Shown here in pieces: positions 31,842-41,358 of a stretch of 64,000 bases of DNA. Source of the stretch: Ureibacillus terrenus. GTDB taxonomy: Bacteria; Bacillota; Bacilli; Bacillales_A; Planococcaceae. The DNA lies in assembly GCF_006569205.1 (NCBI RefSeq), contig NZ_VIGD01000008.1:81332-145331 (forward strand). Reading direction: 5' to 3'. The position numbers and the translations under genes are program-made. The notes under the pieces were generated by a model. It was not told the DNA's origin, ran no database searches, and worked only from the letters and a program-made list of their open reading frames with translations. Within the stretch, counting starts at the first letter, position 1. Each line of letters opens with the position of its first letter.

Positions 31842-34841
31842 CTACTTCAACAGCTCCAACAGCTGCTCCGTATCCAGCTCCGTGAGCCAGTTGCTCGCCT
31901 GGATCAATTCCTCCGACAGCGCGGACTTCATTTCCAGCATGTCGTCCACTTTCTCTTCAATCGTCCCGATGGTAATAAACTTATGCACCTGCACAAACCG
32001 CTTCTGGCCGATCCGGTACGCCCGGTCCGTCGCCTGGTTTTCCACCGCCGGGTTCCACCAGCGGTCCGCATGCAGCACGTGGCTTGCGGCCGTCAAATTC
32101 AGTCCGGTGCCGCCCGCCTTCAGCGACAGCAAAAACACCGGAAACTCCCCGGCCTGGAACGCTTCCACCAGCGCATCCCGCTGCTCCTTCCGCATGCTGC
32201 CCGTCAAAAACGGCACGTCCCAGCCGTACAGTTCGAAAAAGCAATGCTGCAGCAACTGGCCCATCCCGATATACTGGGTAAAAATCAGGCACTGCTCGCC
32301 GCCGTCCACGATTTCCTTCGTCAGCTCCACAATCCGCTTCAACTTCACCGAACGTTCGAGCATCCCCGGCGCGTCCCCGAAAGGCTCCTTCAAATACAGC
32401 GCCGGATGATTGCACAGCTGCTTCAACTTCGACAGCATCTGCAAAATCCGCCCCTTGCGCTCAAACGGAGGCAGCTTCTCCAAATCCTTCAAACTTTCCT
32501 GGATATACCCTTCGTACAGCGCGGCCTGCTCCTCCGTCAACGGGCAGAACTCCTTCGTCTCCTGCTTATCCGGCAAATTCAGCTGCAAATCCGGATCCGT
32601 CTTTGTCCGCCGCAGCAAAAACGGACGGATTTTCGCCCGCAATCGCTCCTTGTGCCGTTCCGAACCATCCCGCTCAATCGGCACAATAAACTCTTCCTGG
32701 AACTTCTTGAAACTGCCCAAATAGCCCCGGTGGATAAAATCGAAAATCGCCCACAGCTCCGCCAAGCGGTTTTCGATCGGCGTCCCCGTCAACGCGATAT
32801 GGTGGTCCCCATGCAGGCGGCGGATCGCCTTCGACTGCTGCGTCTGCATGTTTTTGATATTCTGCGCTTCATCCAGCGTCACAACCGCCCATGCCACATC
32901 CTCCAGAAACGCCACATCCTGCGCGATTGTGCCGTACGTCGACAACACCACATGGGGCGCTTCCTCTTCCAAAAACTGATGGAAGGCATCCCCCTTCAAG
33001 CGGCCGGAACCGTAGTGGGTATACACTTTCAGTCCCGGGGCGAAACGCTCCAATTCCTTCTGCCAATTCCCCAGAACGGAAGTCGGGCACACCACGAGCG
33101 TCGGCTTTTTCTCCCGCCGCGCCTCATACACATGCAGCACGTAGCCGATCAGCTGCACCGTTTTTCCGAGCCCCATATCATCGGCCAAAATGGCGCCGAA
33201 CCGCTGAGACCGCATAAACACGAGCCAATCAAATCCCTGCTTCTGATAAGGCCGCAGCGTCGCGTTCAAGGACTCCGGCACTTTCACCGGAGGAAGCCCC
33301 CGCTTTTCGAGCAGCTGATGCACATAAGTTTTTAATGAACGCTGCATTTCGAAGGCAAAAAGCGGGTCGTCCCGGTCGTCTTCTTCATCCAATTCCTGTT
33401 CCATCAGCTCTTCCGGCACTTCCCGGAACACCAATTCCTTCACGGTCCAGTTTTCCCTTTCCGCTTTGTCCATCAGTTCGCGCACTTTCGCCATCCAATC
33501 GTTGTCGAGGCGGAACCATTCATTCCCGATGCGGATAAATTCCCGCTTCTCCTCGACGATTTTCCGGAAGGCTTCGGGGCTGATCCGCTCGCCGCCGATG
33601 GACAGCTCCCACCGGAAGGACAAAATATCATCCAGCCCGGCGACGGATTTGTACGAAGCGCTCCGGGCACTGACGCGGACGCGCATCTTCGCTTTCTTCA
33701 AATCTTTCAGCCAGCCCGGCAGAATCACTTCAAACCTGAGCGCGGCCGCTTTGGCGAAACGGTCGCGGAGAAGGGTGCGCACCTCGGCATCGGTCAAGGA
33801 CACATGCAAAAAGGCTTCATCGGAGAAAACGTCCAATCCCAAAAGCTGCAGCATCTGCTTTTGCTGCCGGGCAATTTCATCGGCATATTCCTTCCATTTG
33901 TCGGGAAGCGCATCTCGGATCGGATGGTGCCGCTTCCGGACGGCCGGCGTCCAATGTTTGGCGGAATGGGAGGATAAAATCACCGTCTCGAGCACCCATT
34001 CGCCGGAAGCTTCTTCCGGTTCGTTCAGGCGGAGGGCCACTTTCAACGGACCGATGGAGCGATCCGGCTCAAGCGGCCAGCCGCCTTCTTGGAAGAACGG
34101 CAGGAGGGAAGGCGCGTCGGAAACCTCCAGGCCGCACGTTTCAAATTTTTGTTGAATGGCGGTTGTTAGCAATTCTTCCGCGCGGGAGAGGGAGGCCGTT
34201 TCCAGATGAACGTTCAAAGAAGGGCGCGGCTCCTCCTTGGCCCAATCCGTTTGGGCTGCTGGAACAGGGAAGCCATCCAGGCGCAAGTCCAAAGCATCCC
34301 CAAGTCCATCCTCGGTCAACTGCGCATCGTCCTCCAGAGCGGGGAGGGCATCCGCCTGGGCGTCCAAAGCCTCGCCTAATTCAACTTTGGCCGACTCCGT
34401 ATCGCCCGCTTGAGCAGGGGAGGCGTCCAATGTCACCTTCAAAGAAGCCCCCAGCTCATCCCCGGCCACTTTCACATGATTCCACAAAGCAGGGGAGCTC
34501 CACAACGGCGCCACGGCCTTCGCGCACTCGAGCAAGGCCTCATCCTCTTTCGTCGCCCCTTCAAACTGCGCAAACGGATGACGATACTTCGGCGACAAAC
34601 ATTCCACCAGCTCCGCCGCCGTCACCACGAGGGCATCCCCGTCGACAACCGCATGCAGTCCGTAAAAATTCGGCTCATAGCGGAAAAAGAAAACCGACTT
34701 GAACGTCTCCCCGGAAACCCTTCTTCCATTTTCGGAAGCCCGGAGCCGATACACCCCCGTCTTCAGCTGTTCTATTGACAATTGATATACCGTCGCAAAA
34801 GGAGAAGTATTCAAATCCTTCTTCACTTGCACCTGTTTCAT
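31842..34841 (-). CDS. ywqA: SNF2-family DNA/RNA helicase YwqA
   Basis: 999-residue Swi2/Snf2 ATPase that presumably remodels nucleic acid-protein complexes; cytosolic. The C-terminal half has the motor: DDMGLGKTVQLIGY (Walker A, Lys560), DEAQN (motif II, Asp657), LTGTPIENR (motif III), LKAGGTGLNLTAAS (motif V) and ATDRAYRIGQ (motif VI). The N-terminal half is the bacterial SNF2-associated region. It is longer than B. subtilis YwqA (922), and part of the excess is a stretch of about 100 residues near residues 128-230 made of degenerate 25-residue repeats. AAGGAA precedes ATG 34841. Adjacent to the SWIM protein gene ywqB, its usual partner. Confidence 0.93.
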   Translation of the reverse strand: MKQVQVKKDLNTSPFATVYQLSIEQLKTGVYRLRASENGRRVSGETFKSVFFFRYEPNFYGLHAVVDGDALVVTAAELVECLSPKYRHPFAQFEGATKEDEALLECAKAVAPLWSSPALWNHVKVAGDELGASLKVTLDASPAQAGDTESAKVELGEALDAQADALPALEDDAQLTEDGLGDALDLRLDGFPVPAAQTDWAKEEPRPSLNVHLETASLSRAEELLTTAIQQKFETCGLEVSDAPSLLPFFQEGGWPLEPDRSIGPLKVALRLNEPEEASGEWVLETVILSSHSAKHWTPAVRKRHHPIRDALPDKWKEYADEIARQQKQMLQLLGLDVFSDEAFLHVSLTDAEVRTLLRDRFAKAAALRFEVILPGWLKDLKKAKMRVRVSARSASYKSVAGLDDILSFRWELSIGGERISPEAFRKIVEEKREFIRIGNEWFRLDNDWMAKVRELMDKAERENWTVKELVFREVPEELMEQELDEEDDRDDPLFAFEMQRSLKTYVHQLLEKRGLPPVKVPESLNATLRPYQKQGFDWLVFMRSQRFGAILADDMGLGKTVQLIGYVLHVYEARREKKPTLVVCPTSVLGNWQKELERFAPGLKVYTHYGSGRLKGDAFHQFLEEEAPHVVLSTYGTIAQDVAFLEDVAWAVVTLDEAQNIKNMQTQQSKAIRRLHGDHHIALTGTPIENRLAELWAIFDFIHRGYLGSFKKFQEEFIVPIERDGSERHKERLRAKIRPFLLRRTKTDPDLQLNLPDKQETKEFCPLTEEQAALYEGYIQESLKDLEKLPPFERKGRILQMLSKLKQLCNHPALYLKEPFGDAPGMLERSVKLKRIVELTKEIVDGGEQCLIFTQYIGMGQLLQHCFFELYGWDVPFLTGSMRKEQRDALVEAFQAGEFPVFLLSLKAGGTGLNLTAASHVLHADRWWNPAVENQATDRAYRIGQKRFVQVHKFITIGTIEEKVDDMLEMKSALSEELIQASNWLTELDTEQLLELLK
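34150..34460 (-). repeat. Degenerate ~75-bp repeat inside ywqA
   Basis: Encodes about three and a half copies of a ~25-residue unit: LGASLKVTLDASPAQAGDTE, then LGEALDAQADALPALEDDAQ, then LGDALDLRLDGFPVPAAQTD, then RPSLNVHLETASLSRAEE. The repeats keep the reading frame. Confidence 0.65.
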
Positions 34842-34921
34842 AGAAATAAAATTCCTTTCTAGCAGTCATTCGTAAAATTCCTGATTGGCATGGACAGCTA
34901 CGCTTGTGCGAATACGATTTT

Positions 34922-35462
34922 AACTTGGTTGGATTGAAGCTCAGCTTGGGCATATATGCATTCGTTTTGTGTAGATAGAAAATTTTCTCGGGCAGATACG
35001 ATTCTCTTTTGGGCAGATAAAAGATTCTCTCGAGCGAATACTATGCTTTCTTGGGCAGATAAATCCTTAGCTTGGGCAGATAAGTATTCGTTTTGGGCGG
35101 ATAGGGATTCCTTTCGGGCAGATACGATTTTCTCTTGGGCAGATAAATACACATCTTGGGCAGATAAAAACAAATCTTAGGCGGATGAAGTTCCATTTTG
35201 TGCAGATAGAGATTCAACTTGGGCAGATGAGATCTTAATTTGGGCATATAAACATCAATCTTGGGCATATAAGGGTTTATCTTGGGTGTATAGAAAATGA
35301 ACTTGGGCAGATAGAATCCCAACTTGAGCACATAAGGATCCAACTCGGGCAGATAGAATCCTATCTTGGGCATATAAGCATTTCTCTTGGGGCACATAGA
35401 ATAACAACTCGGGCAGATAAAATACAAACTTTAGCGGATAGGATATTATCTTGGGCACACCA
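34922..35462 (+). repeat. Array F of the 21-bp repeat
   Basis: About 25 units, GGGC core on the plus strand (CTTGGGCAGATA, CTTGGGCATATA, CTCGGGCAGATA variants). It fills the gap between ywqB and ywqA, both on the minus strand. No higher-order repeat is obvious. Confidence 0.92.
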
Positions 35463-35505
35463 TTCAGCCCGCGATGCCCCGGATCGCCCATTCCCGGGCG
35501 CCACC

Positions 35506-37062
35506 TCACCCGAACAAATTCCCTTTCTCCAATTCTTCCTGCAAGGCGCGCAGCCGCTTGTTCTGCTCGCGCACCGCCCCGATATACTCTTCCCAAAAAC
35601 GCATCTTGCCGGCCTTTTTCGCGGCGGCTTTCATCTTCTTCCAAATGCGCACCGCCTCCTTGTAATTCATCCGCGACTTCTGCCGGATTTCCTCCATCGC
35701 GTAAAAATGATAAAGCGGGAGGACCAGGGCCGGCGCTTCTTCCGCAACCTGCTTCAACCCGCAATATTCCAAATGCCCGATGGATGTAGGGTACATTTGA
35801 TGCAGCGCCACCCATTCTTCGTACCGCTTGTGCGCCAGCAAATGCTTCGAATATTGGGCGACCCCGTCTTTGCCAAAAGCGGAGTATAATAAAATCTCTT
35901 CCTCTTCTGACAGGGTGATATTTTCATATAGCGAAGAAATCGAATAAATCATGCTGGAGCGGTGAATCCGGTTCACGCTCTGGATAAACTTTTTCAAATA
36001 AGGAAGAATCCTCCGCAGGATGATTTCCGCCGCCTGCCCGTTGCGCTTCGAGAACGCGAACTTCACCAGCCCCAAATAAATGTCCACATGTTCCGGGTTG
36101 ATTTGGCGCATATTTTCTTCCAGCGCGGCGTAATTTTTTAAAATAATATAAAACACGTTCAAGACTTCCGGAAACTTCATCCCCTGCCGCTCCTGCAAAT
36201 GTACCAGCTCTTCCAGCGCCCGCCGTTTCTCCGTAAACACGCTGTCCCAGAACAGCAAATACACATTCATTTTCCGGCTGAAAAATCCGTCATGTTCAAA
36301 CAGCATTTCCCGGAGCATCACCTGCATCCGGTCGAAAAACGGATCCGTTGCGAAAAGCCGGGATGAGGCGGGAATTTCATGGACGGTGTTTTGGAAGGAG
36401 TGGAACCGGTTTTGCAAAAAGGCCTGGAACAGATGGGCATCCACGGCCGTCGCCTGGGAGACCCGCAAAGAAATTTGATAAGTAATCGCCAGCTCCATAA
36501 ACAACCGGTAAACCGGCTGCCATTCCCGCTCAAAAGGCAGATGTTTCCGAAGCTTTTCCAGCGCATTTTCCGCGATCGTTTCATAAAGGAACCCTGGAAT
36601 TTCCTCATCCTCTTCCAAATAGTAGGCGAGCACTTCATCCACCATTTTCAGCCAATTCCCGGGAGTGCGCACAGCCGCCAGCGACTGAAGGTCCGCAGAT
36701 TTTTTCGAACGCCATTGCCGCACCCAGTCCTGCACCGAATCAAGATGTTGATACAGCGACAACAGCGCGCTGACCTTATGCCGGCACCAGCCTTCCTGCG
36801 GGCATGAGCAATCGATTGTGTTATTGCGGAAATCAATTGTCACTTCCGCGTCCCGCACGTCCCTGACCGTCGCCATCATAACGGAAAACAAAGATAAGTA
36901 CCGATGGAACACCACCGCCTGATTCCGTAGGGCAAACAGCGCCCGCCGGATGATCTCTTCGTCTTCCGCCACGGAAGGATGCAGCTCCTTCCCGACCCTT
37001 TTCAACTGTTCCCGAATCGCATCCTCTTTTTCATGGGCAACCATTGCAACTGATAACGTCAT
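35506..37062 (-). CDS. ywqB: SWIM zinc finger protein YwqB
   Basis: 518 residues from ATG 37062 (GGAG 9 bases upstream; GTG 37065 is an alternative). The SWIM finger CxCx(n)CxH is formed by Cys85, Cys87, Cys93 and His95 in DCSCPQEGWCRHK. The rest is helical, without recognisable catalytic motifs. SWIM proteins encoded beside SNF2 ATPases are thought to work with them on DNA or protein partners. B. subtilis YwqB has 538 residues and the same neighbour. Probably forms an operon with ywqA, although array F separates the two genes by 660 bases. Confidence 0.9.
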   Translation of the reverse strand: MTLSVAMVAHEKEDAIREQLKRVGKELHPSVAEDEEIIRRALFALRNQAVVFHRYLSLFSVMMATVRDVRDAEVTIDFRNNTIDCSCPQEGWCRHKVSALLSLYQHLDSVQDWVRQWRSKKSADLQSLAAVRTPGNWLKMVDEVLAYYLEEDEEIPGFLYETIAENALEKLRKHLPFEREWQPVYRLFMELAITYQISLRVSQATAVDAHLFQAFLQNRFHSFQNTVHEIPASSRLFATDPFFDRMQVMLREMLFEHDGFFSRKMNVYLLFWDSVFTEKRRALEELVHLQERQGMKFPEVLNVFYIILKNYAALEENMRQINPEHVDIYLGLVKFAFSKRNGQAAEIILRRILPYLKKFIQSVNRIHRSSMIYSISSLYENITLSEEEEILLYSAFGKDGVAQYSKHLLAHKRYEEWVALHQMYPTSIGHLEYCGLKQVAEEAPALVLPLYHFYAMEEIRQKSRMNYKEAVRIWKKMKAAAKKAGKMRFWEEYIGAVREQNKRLRALQEELEKGNLFG

Positions 37063-38054
37063 CACATTCCGCTCCTAAAAAAGTCTTTCCTTTCATTATA
37101 CCGCGGCCAAGCGGGAATGATAAGCGAAAATACGCGACCTGGAAGTGGATGGAAATAGTGTTTTTTAAGATTTCTCCCCAGACGGGTGGGGATTGTGTTT
37201 TACCGATCAACCAGATGACAATTGCGTTTCCGTGAATTTTCGGCAACCGGATGGAAATCGTGTTCCCAGGATGTCCGGCAAATGGATGGCAATCGCAATT
37301 TCAAGGATGTCCCTTCATTCGGGCAGAATTCTCCTCCGCAACATACATCCCGCCGAGCGGATGCAAGCGAATCTTCGGCCTTCGACGGATGCCGGCACGA
37401 ATTGTCCGAATCCCCAAAAGCGGAGGCCACGGCATATTCTTGTCAATTTGATATCAATAAATCTAACATTTTTTAAATTGAAGGATAAAATATTGTGAAT
37501 TTTTCGAAAAAAAAGTATAAAATAATGAAAAAAGGGAATTGAACGAGAAGAAATCGAAGGCCACCGCAACATCTATTCCATTTATTCACATTAATTGTAA
37601 TTTTTAATCAAACATCGATGAGGACGACTGGGAAATACAGGAACGCCATTTTAAGGTGAAAACGGGGGAATATAAGGGAAGCAAATTTCGTATGATACAT
37701 TACAACCACTTATCGGTGTCAATTTGATGAAACTTCATCTCTTTTATGCATAAGCGGAATGAAAAGCCGCATAGAATGGAAATTCCAGAATTTTTGATTG
37801 CAACCAGGACGTGAGAAGCGCAGGGCGGAAAGCAGCGGCGCGGCCAACGGTAGTCCGGCTGCCGAAGAATTCGTTCCTGAAACGATAAAATCCGCCTTGG
37901 CCAAGGCTTCGTGCCACAAAGCATTTCCAAAAAAATACAACCCGCGCTTTGTTTAAACCTCGCCTTTTTGGGAAAAACCTAAGGAAAGTTTTCGGATGAC
38001 GGATGTTTTATCGGCTGCGGGCGTGGAAATTAGAGTGAAATAGGAGGGATATGT
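37063..38054. other. Long intergenic region ywqB / IDEAL gene with a degenerate ~35-bp repeat
   Basis: Divergent spacer of about 990 bases. At 37148-37320 a GGATGG(A/C)AAT(C/A)GTG-like word recurs at about 37148, 37184, 37213, 37249 and 37284 (intervals 36, 29, 36, 35). The rest is AT-rich from 37440 to 37760, then mixed. No credible gene; short frames lack ribosome sites. Confidence 0.5.
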
Positions 38055-38516
38055 ATGATCCAGGTCCAATACATGAAACCGTTTTATTCGAAAGTCTCGG
38101 GAAATACGCTGCGTCTCGTGTTTGCCTATCAATATTTCTCCATTGTGAAGGATAATGAAGTGTACCATTTCGTGCCGATTGAAGGAAAGGAAATTATCGT
38201 AAATTTAAAAACGATGCAGATCGAAAACTTATCGGAAATTTTCGTGTTCCAGCGCGGAAACCGATTCCTGCGATTGCCGCTTTATCAGCTGCTGTTGATT
38301 TCGAACGTTCATGAACACTTGGCGCCGATTTTGGAGGAAGCATTCAACAAGGCGGATAACCTCAACCTCGCACCCCATGAAGAAGATTCGGAAATCGCCC
38401 GGCTCATCCGCGAATTGGAAGTCCAAAACCTCGACCGCCTCATCGACGAAGCCCTTTCCAACCGGGACGAACAACGATTCCGCGAACTCGTTGAAAAAAA
38501 GAAAAAAATGGAATGA
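38055..38516 (+). CDS. IDEAL domain-containing protein
   Basis: 153 residues from ATG 38055 with TAGGAGGG upstream. The N-terminal 95 residues form an unidentified globular part (KPFYSKVSGNTLRLVFAYQYFSI). An acidic linker follows, then the C-terminal IDEAL motif LIDEALSNRDEQRFRELVEKK (about residues 128-148). IDEAL domains occur in small Bacillus proteins, including some linked to competence control; they are thought to mediate protein interaction. Otherwise the function is unknown. Convergent with a tiny minus-strand gene, sharing a hairpin. Confidence 0.82.
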   Translation: MIQVQYMKPFYSKVSGNTLRLVFAYQYFSIVKDNEVYHFVPIEGKEIIVNLKTMQIENLSEIFVFQRGNRFLRLPLYQLLLISNVHEHLAPILEEAFNKADNLNLAPHEEDSEIARLIRELEVQNLDRLIDEALSNRDEQRFRELVEKKKKME

Positions 38517-38517
38517 A

Positions 38518-38550
38518 GAGTGCCAGGTACTTTCCGGGTGCCGGCACTCT
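38518..38550. terminator. Shared hairpin between convergent genes
   Basis: AGAGTGCC and GGCACTCT form a perfect 8-bp stem. On the minus strand a long T-tract (complement of the AAAAAAGAAAAAAAT stretch in the IDEAL gene) follows about 9 bases later. On the plus strand only CCTT follows. It probably ends the minus-strand gene. Confidence 0.55.
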
Positions 38551-38552
38551 CC

Positions 38553-38645
38553 TTACGAAATGAACCAGAACAACACCCCCAACGCAATCACTGCACCCAC
38601 CATTCCAAGCACCACATCTTCCACTGTGAAATATCTTTCCTTCAT
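38553..38645 (-). CDS. 30-residue single-span membrane protein
   Basis: Small gene in the intergenic gap: ATG 38645 to TAA 38553, product MKERYFTVEDVV followed by one hydrophobic helix rich in Gly, Val and Ile and ending FWFIS. AAAGGAGGT stands 5 bases before the ATG, a near-perfect ribosome site, and a hairpin follows. Short amphitropic proteins of this kind are common in Bacillales and usually lack annotation. Family unknown. Confidence 0.7.
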   Translation of the reverse strand: MKERYFTVEDVVLGMVGAVIALGVLFWFIS

Positions 38646-38880
38646 TGAAAACCTCCTTTTTTTCCCATTATTTCCGGAATGGAAAGCCAGTAAACCTAAT
38701 CCCAATCAATCTATTCAATGGAAGCGGAAAATATTCGGGAGTTGACAAAAAGAAAGACCGTTCAGCAAAAATAGTGCTTTTGCGCCGAAGTTGGGGGAAA
38801 GTCGATTTTTTTTTGTGCTTATGGGTGAAGGGGGAAGAGGGGGCTATCTGCGCGGGAAGGGGGATGCGCGGGATGGGGGA
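38646..38880. other. Spacer upstream of array G
   Basis: AT-rich leader of the small minus-strand gene, then mixed sequence. A TTGACA at about 38743 has no -10 partner at proper distance. No gene seen. Confidence 0.35.
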
Positions 38881-39400
38881 TTTGTCCAAGGGAAACATTT
38901 ATATGCCCAAGTTGACATTTTATCTGCCCGAGTTGGGATCCATCCGCCCAAGGAAAAGCCCCAAGAGCTCAAGCGGAAACTTTATCAGCCCAAGGAAAAC
39001 CCAAAGTGTCCAAGCAGAAACTGTATCTGCCCAAGCTGAATCCCCATTCGCCCAAGGAAAACCCAAAGTGCCCAAGCAGAAACTGTATCTGCCCAAGATG
39101 AATCTCTATCTGCCCAAGATGATAATCTAAGTGCCCAAGCTGAATCCCCATCTGCCCAAGTGAAATCTCCAAGTGCCCAAGGAGGAACCTTGTCCGCCCA
39201 AGCTAGAACTATATCTGCCCAAGATGATAATCTAAGTGCCCAAGCTGAATACTTATATGCCCAAGCCAAGATCCCATCCGCCCAAGGGAAAACCTCAAGA
39301 GCCCAAGCAGACCCTTCATCTGCCCGAGATAAATCCCCATCTGCCCAAGTGAAATTTCTAAGTGTACAAGAAAAATCTCCATCCGCCCAAAATTCCTGCC
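38881..39400 (-). repeat. Array G of the 21-bp repeat
   Basis: About 24 units with TGCCCAAG/CGCCCAAG on the plus strand. Words such as GCAGAAACTGTATCTGCCCA recur at 39015 and 39080, showing local duplication. It ends about 190 bases before the NERD pseudogene, in C/A-rich degenerate sequence. Confidence 0.9.
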
Positions 39401-39587
39401 AACCCTTGACCCAATTTGAATAATCCCGCCAAAAAACCCCGCAAATTCTAAATTTGCCCCCAAAAACCGCCCCAAAATTCAAATTTCCTTCCAAACCCTT
39501 CCAAAACACGGCAAAATCTGCTATCCTACAAAAAAACAAATAATTCTCCTTTAATCCGAAATATTCTAAAAAAAGGAGTGGTACCGG

Positions 39588-40528
39588 TTGCTGCTGAAAG
39601 AATTCCAAACAACCCACTACAAAATCGCCCTGGAATCCCTAAACAAACGGCTGAACCCGCGCCACGAAAAAGCGCTCAAAATCGAAGAGGAACTCTCGTT
39701 GCAGGAAGCCGGAGAAATCGGCGAAAAGCAGCTCCTCACCATCCTGACCGAAAGCCAACTGCCCAAAAACACCTTCATTCTGCACAACGTCAACCTTCAA
39801 TCCATCTTCAACATCAAATCGACGTAATGGTCATTTCACCCGGCTGGTGCCTGATTTTGGAAGTGAAAAACCTTACAGGAGAACTGATCTTCAACAACAA
39901 TCCTCCGCAATTAATCTGTATAAAAGAAGAAAATAAAATCGCCTACCGCAGCCCCGAATCCCAACTCGACCAATACCTGTTCGGCCTCTCGAAATTTTTT
40001 GAACAACATCAACTGAAAGTCCCGATCCATGGGGCCATCTCGCTGCCGTTCACCAATGCCATCATTAAAACGCCTCCGTCCAAATACCCGCTTCTCCTGG
40101 GACGGGCCGTTATCAACCACATCTGGTCATTGCCGAAAAAAGACATCATCCCTTCCAAACAAGTGGCCGACCTTGTTCTCCAACACAATGCAGCCCCTTC
40201 CTGGAACCAGTTCCCGTTATCCCGGTATTACGGCATCGACCCGGCCGACATCCAAAGGGGCGTCGAATGCCCGCATTGCGGCGCCATCCCGATGAAACGG
40301 CTCAAACGCACATGGTTCTGCGAAAAATGTAAGAAGCGCCACATGCAGGCCCACGTCAAAGCCCTGAAAGACTACTATATGTAAATTGACAAATATATTT
40401 CCCCAAAAGAAGCCATGCACTACCTGCGCTTGCGGAACCGCTACGAAGCCAAGCGAATCCTGAAAGCCAACAGCAAATCCCGCATCGGCAACACCAGCCG
40501 CTGCAAATACGAATTATCATTGCAATGA
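39588..40528 (+). pseudogene. NERD-domain protein, broken by a frameshift and a stop
   Basis: An intact gene would encode about 313 residues: an N-terminal helix (LLKEFQTTHYKIALESLNKR), the nuclease-related NERD domain with EIGEKQLLTIL and VMVISPGWCLILEVKNLTGEL, a C-terminal zinc ribbon CPHCG...CEKCKK, and a helical end. The first frame (TTG 39588, AAAGGAG upstream) stops at 39827. A one-base deletion at about 39810 moves the remaining NERD domain (HQIDVMVIS) to another frame. A second lesion, TAA 40382-40384, cuts off 47 further codons that read IDKYISPKEAMHYLRLRNRY and end at TGA 40526, continuing the family's C-terminus. Two independent lesions argue for genuine decay. Confidence 0.85.
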
Positions 40529-40606
40529 AAGGAAGGAGACGGTGGAAGAATCGGCCATTCAACGACTGGAATCCGATTATCATCGAAATGAAGGAAAGGA
40601 GACGAG
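40511..40606 (+). repeat. Duplicated 3' end of the NERD pseudogene
   Basis: The stretch around the ancestral stop (40511-40542, GAATTATCATTGCAATGAAA then GGAAGGAGACG) recurs imperfectly at 40576-40606 (GATTATCATCGAAATGAAGG then AAAGGAGACG), an offset of about 65 bases. Confidence 0.7.
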
Positions 40607-40638
40607 AGCGTGTCGATTATTGAACACGCTCTTTTTTT
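40605..40638 (+). terminator. Terminator after the NERD pseudogene
   Basis: AGAGCGTGT pairs with ACACGCTCT around CGATTATTGA and runs into TTTTTTT. Confidence 0.92.
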
Positions 40639-40700
40639 GTTGAGGGGAGGAGGAGGGGGTGCCTGATCAAATGGAGGAACTATGGGAGCGTGAGATACTA

Positions 40701-41020
40701 AATGCCCAAGTTGGTTCTGGAATTGCCCGGGAGGAGAAGATGAATGCACGAGTTGTAACCGTAAATGCCCAAGCTGAGGTTTTAACCACCCAAAAGAATC
40801 CCCCAAATGTCCAAGTAGATACTCCATCCGCCCAAGAGCTTCCCTCAAGTACCCAAGCGGCCACCTCATCCGCCCAAGAGAAAACTCCAAGCGCCCAAGC
40901 GGATACTTCATCTGCCCAAGAAAAATCCTTATCCGCCCAAGTGAAGTCTCTAGGTGCCCAAGAAAAAACTCCATCCGCCCAAAAGAAAACCCCATCCGCC
41001 CAAACCACCACCCCATCCCC
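40701..41020 (-). repeat. Array H of the 21-bp repeat
   Basis: About 15-16 units, TGCCCAAG/CGCCCAAG on the plus strand. It begins about 60 bases after the preceding terminator and fades into C-rich sequence at about 41020. Confidence 0.88.
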
Positions 41021-41358
41021 CAATCCCACCCCACCAAACAAAAACGGAAGATAATGTGAAAATAATTCACAGTTTATGTCGAAAGATGTATACTAAAACA
41101 CGTATGATTAATTTAAACAGAATACATCCTAACCAATAAACCTAAACAAAACGAGTGGTGGAGGACGGGGCGCGCAAAGCCCGACCGGTCACGGTGCCCA
41201 AACCCCAAGGCGCCATCCATGCATCCATGGGCCGAAGAGGACTTTGCGCCCGACAAAAAGGAAAATCGGATCCACACCAAACACCCATCTTGCCATAATC
41301 ACCCACCTCACGCTCCGCCACCCGTTTCTGTAACGATTGAAAGGAAGTAACGATTAAC
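41021..41358. other. Upstream region of the first wecC
   Basis: AT-rich 41040-41140, then GC-rich. An inverted repeat (GGGCGCGCAAAG at 41168-41179 against CTTTGCGCCC at 41242-41251) could fold into a long-range stem. No promoter or gene is clear. Confidence 0.4.

Noticed and set aside
31602..33335. 577-codon plus-strand ORF antisense to ywqA
   Set aside because: Starts in a tandem repeat, has no ribosome site, and lies opposite intact SNF2 helicase motifs.
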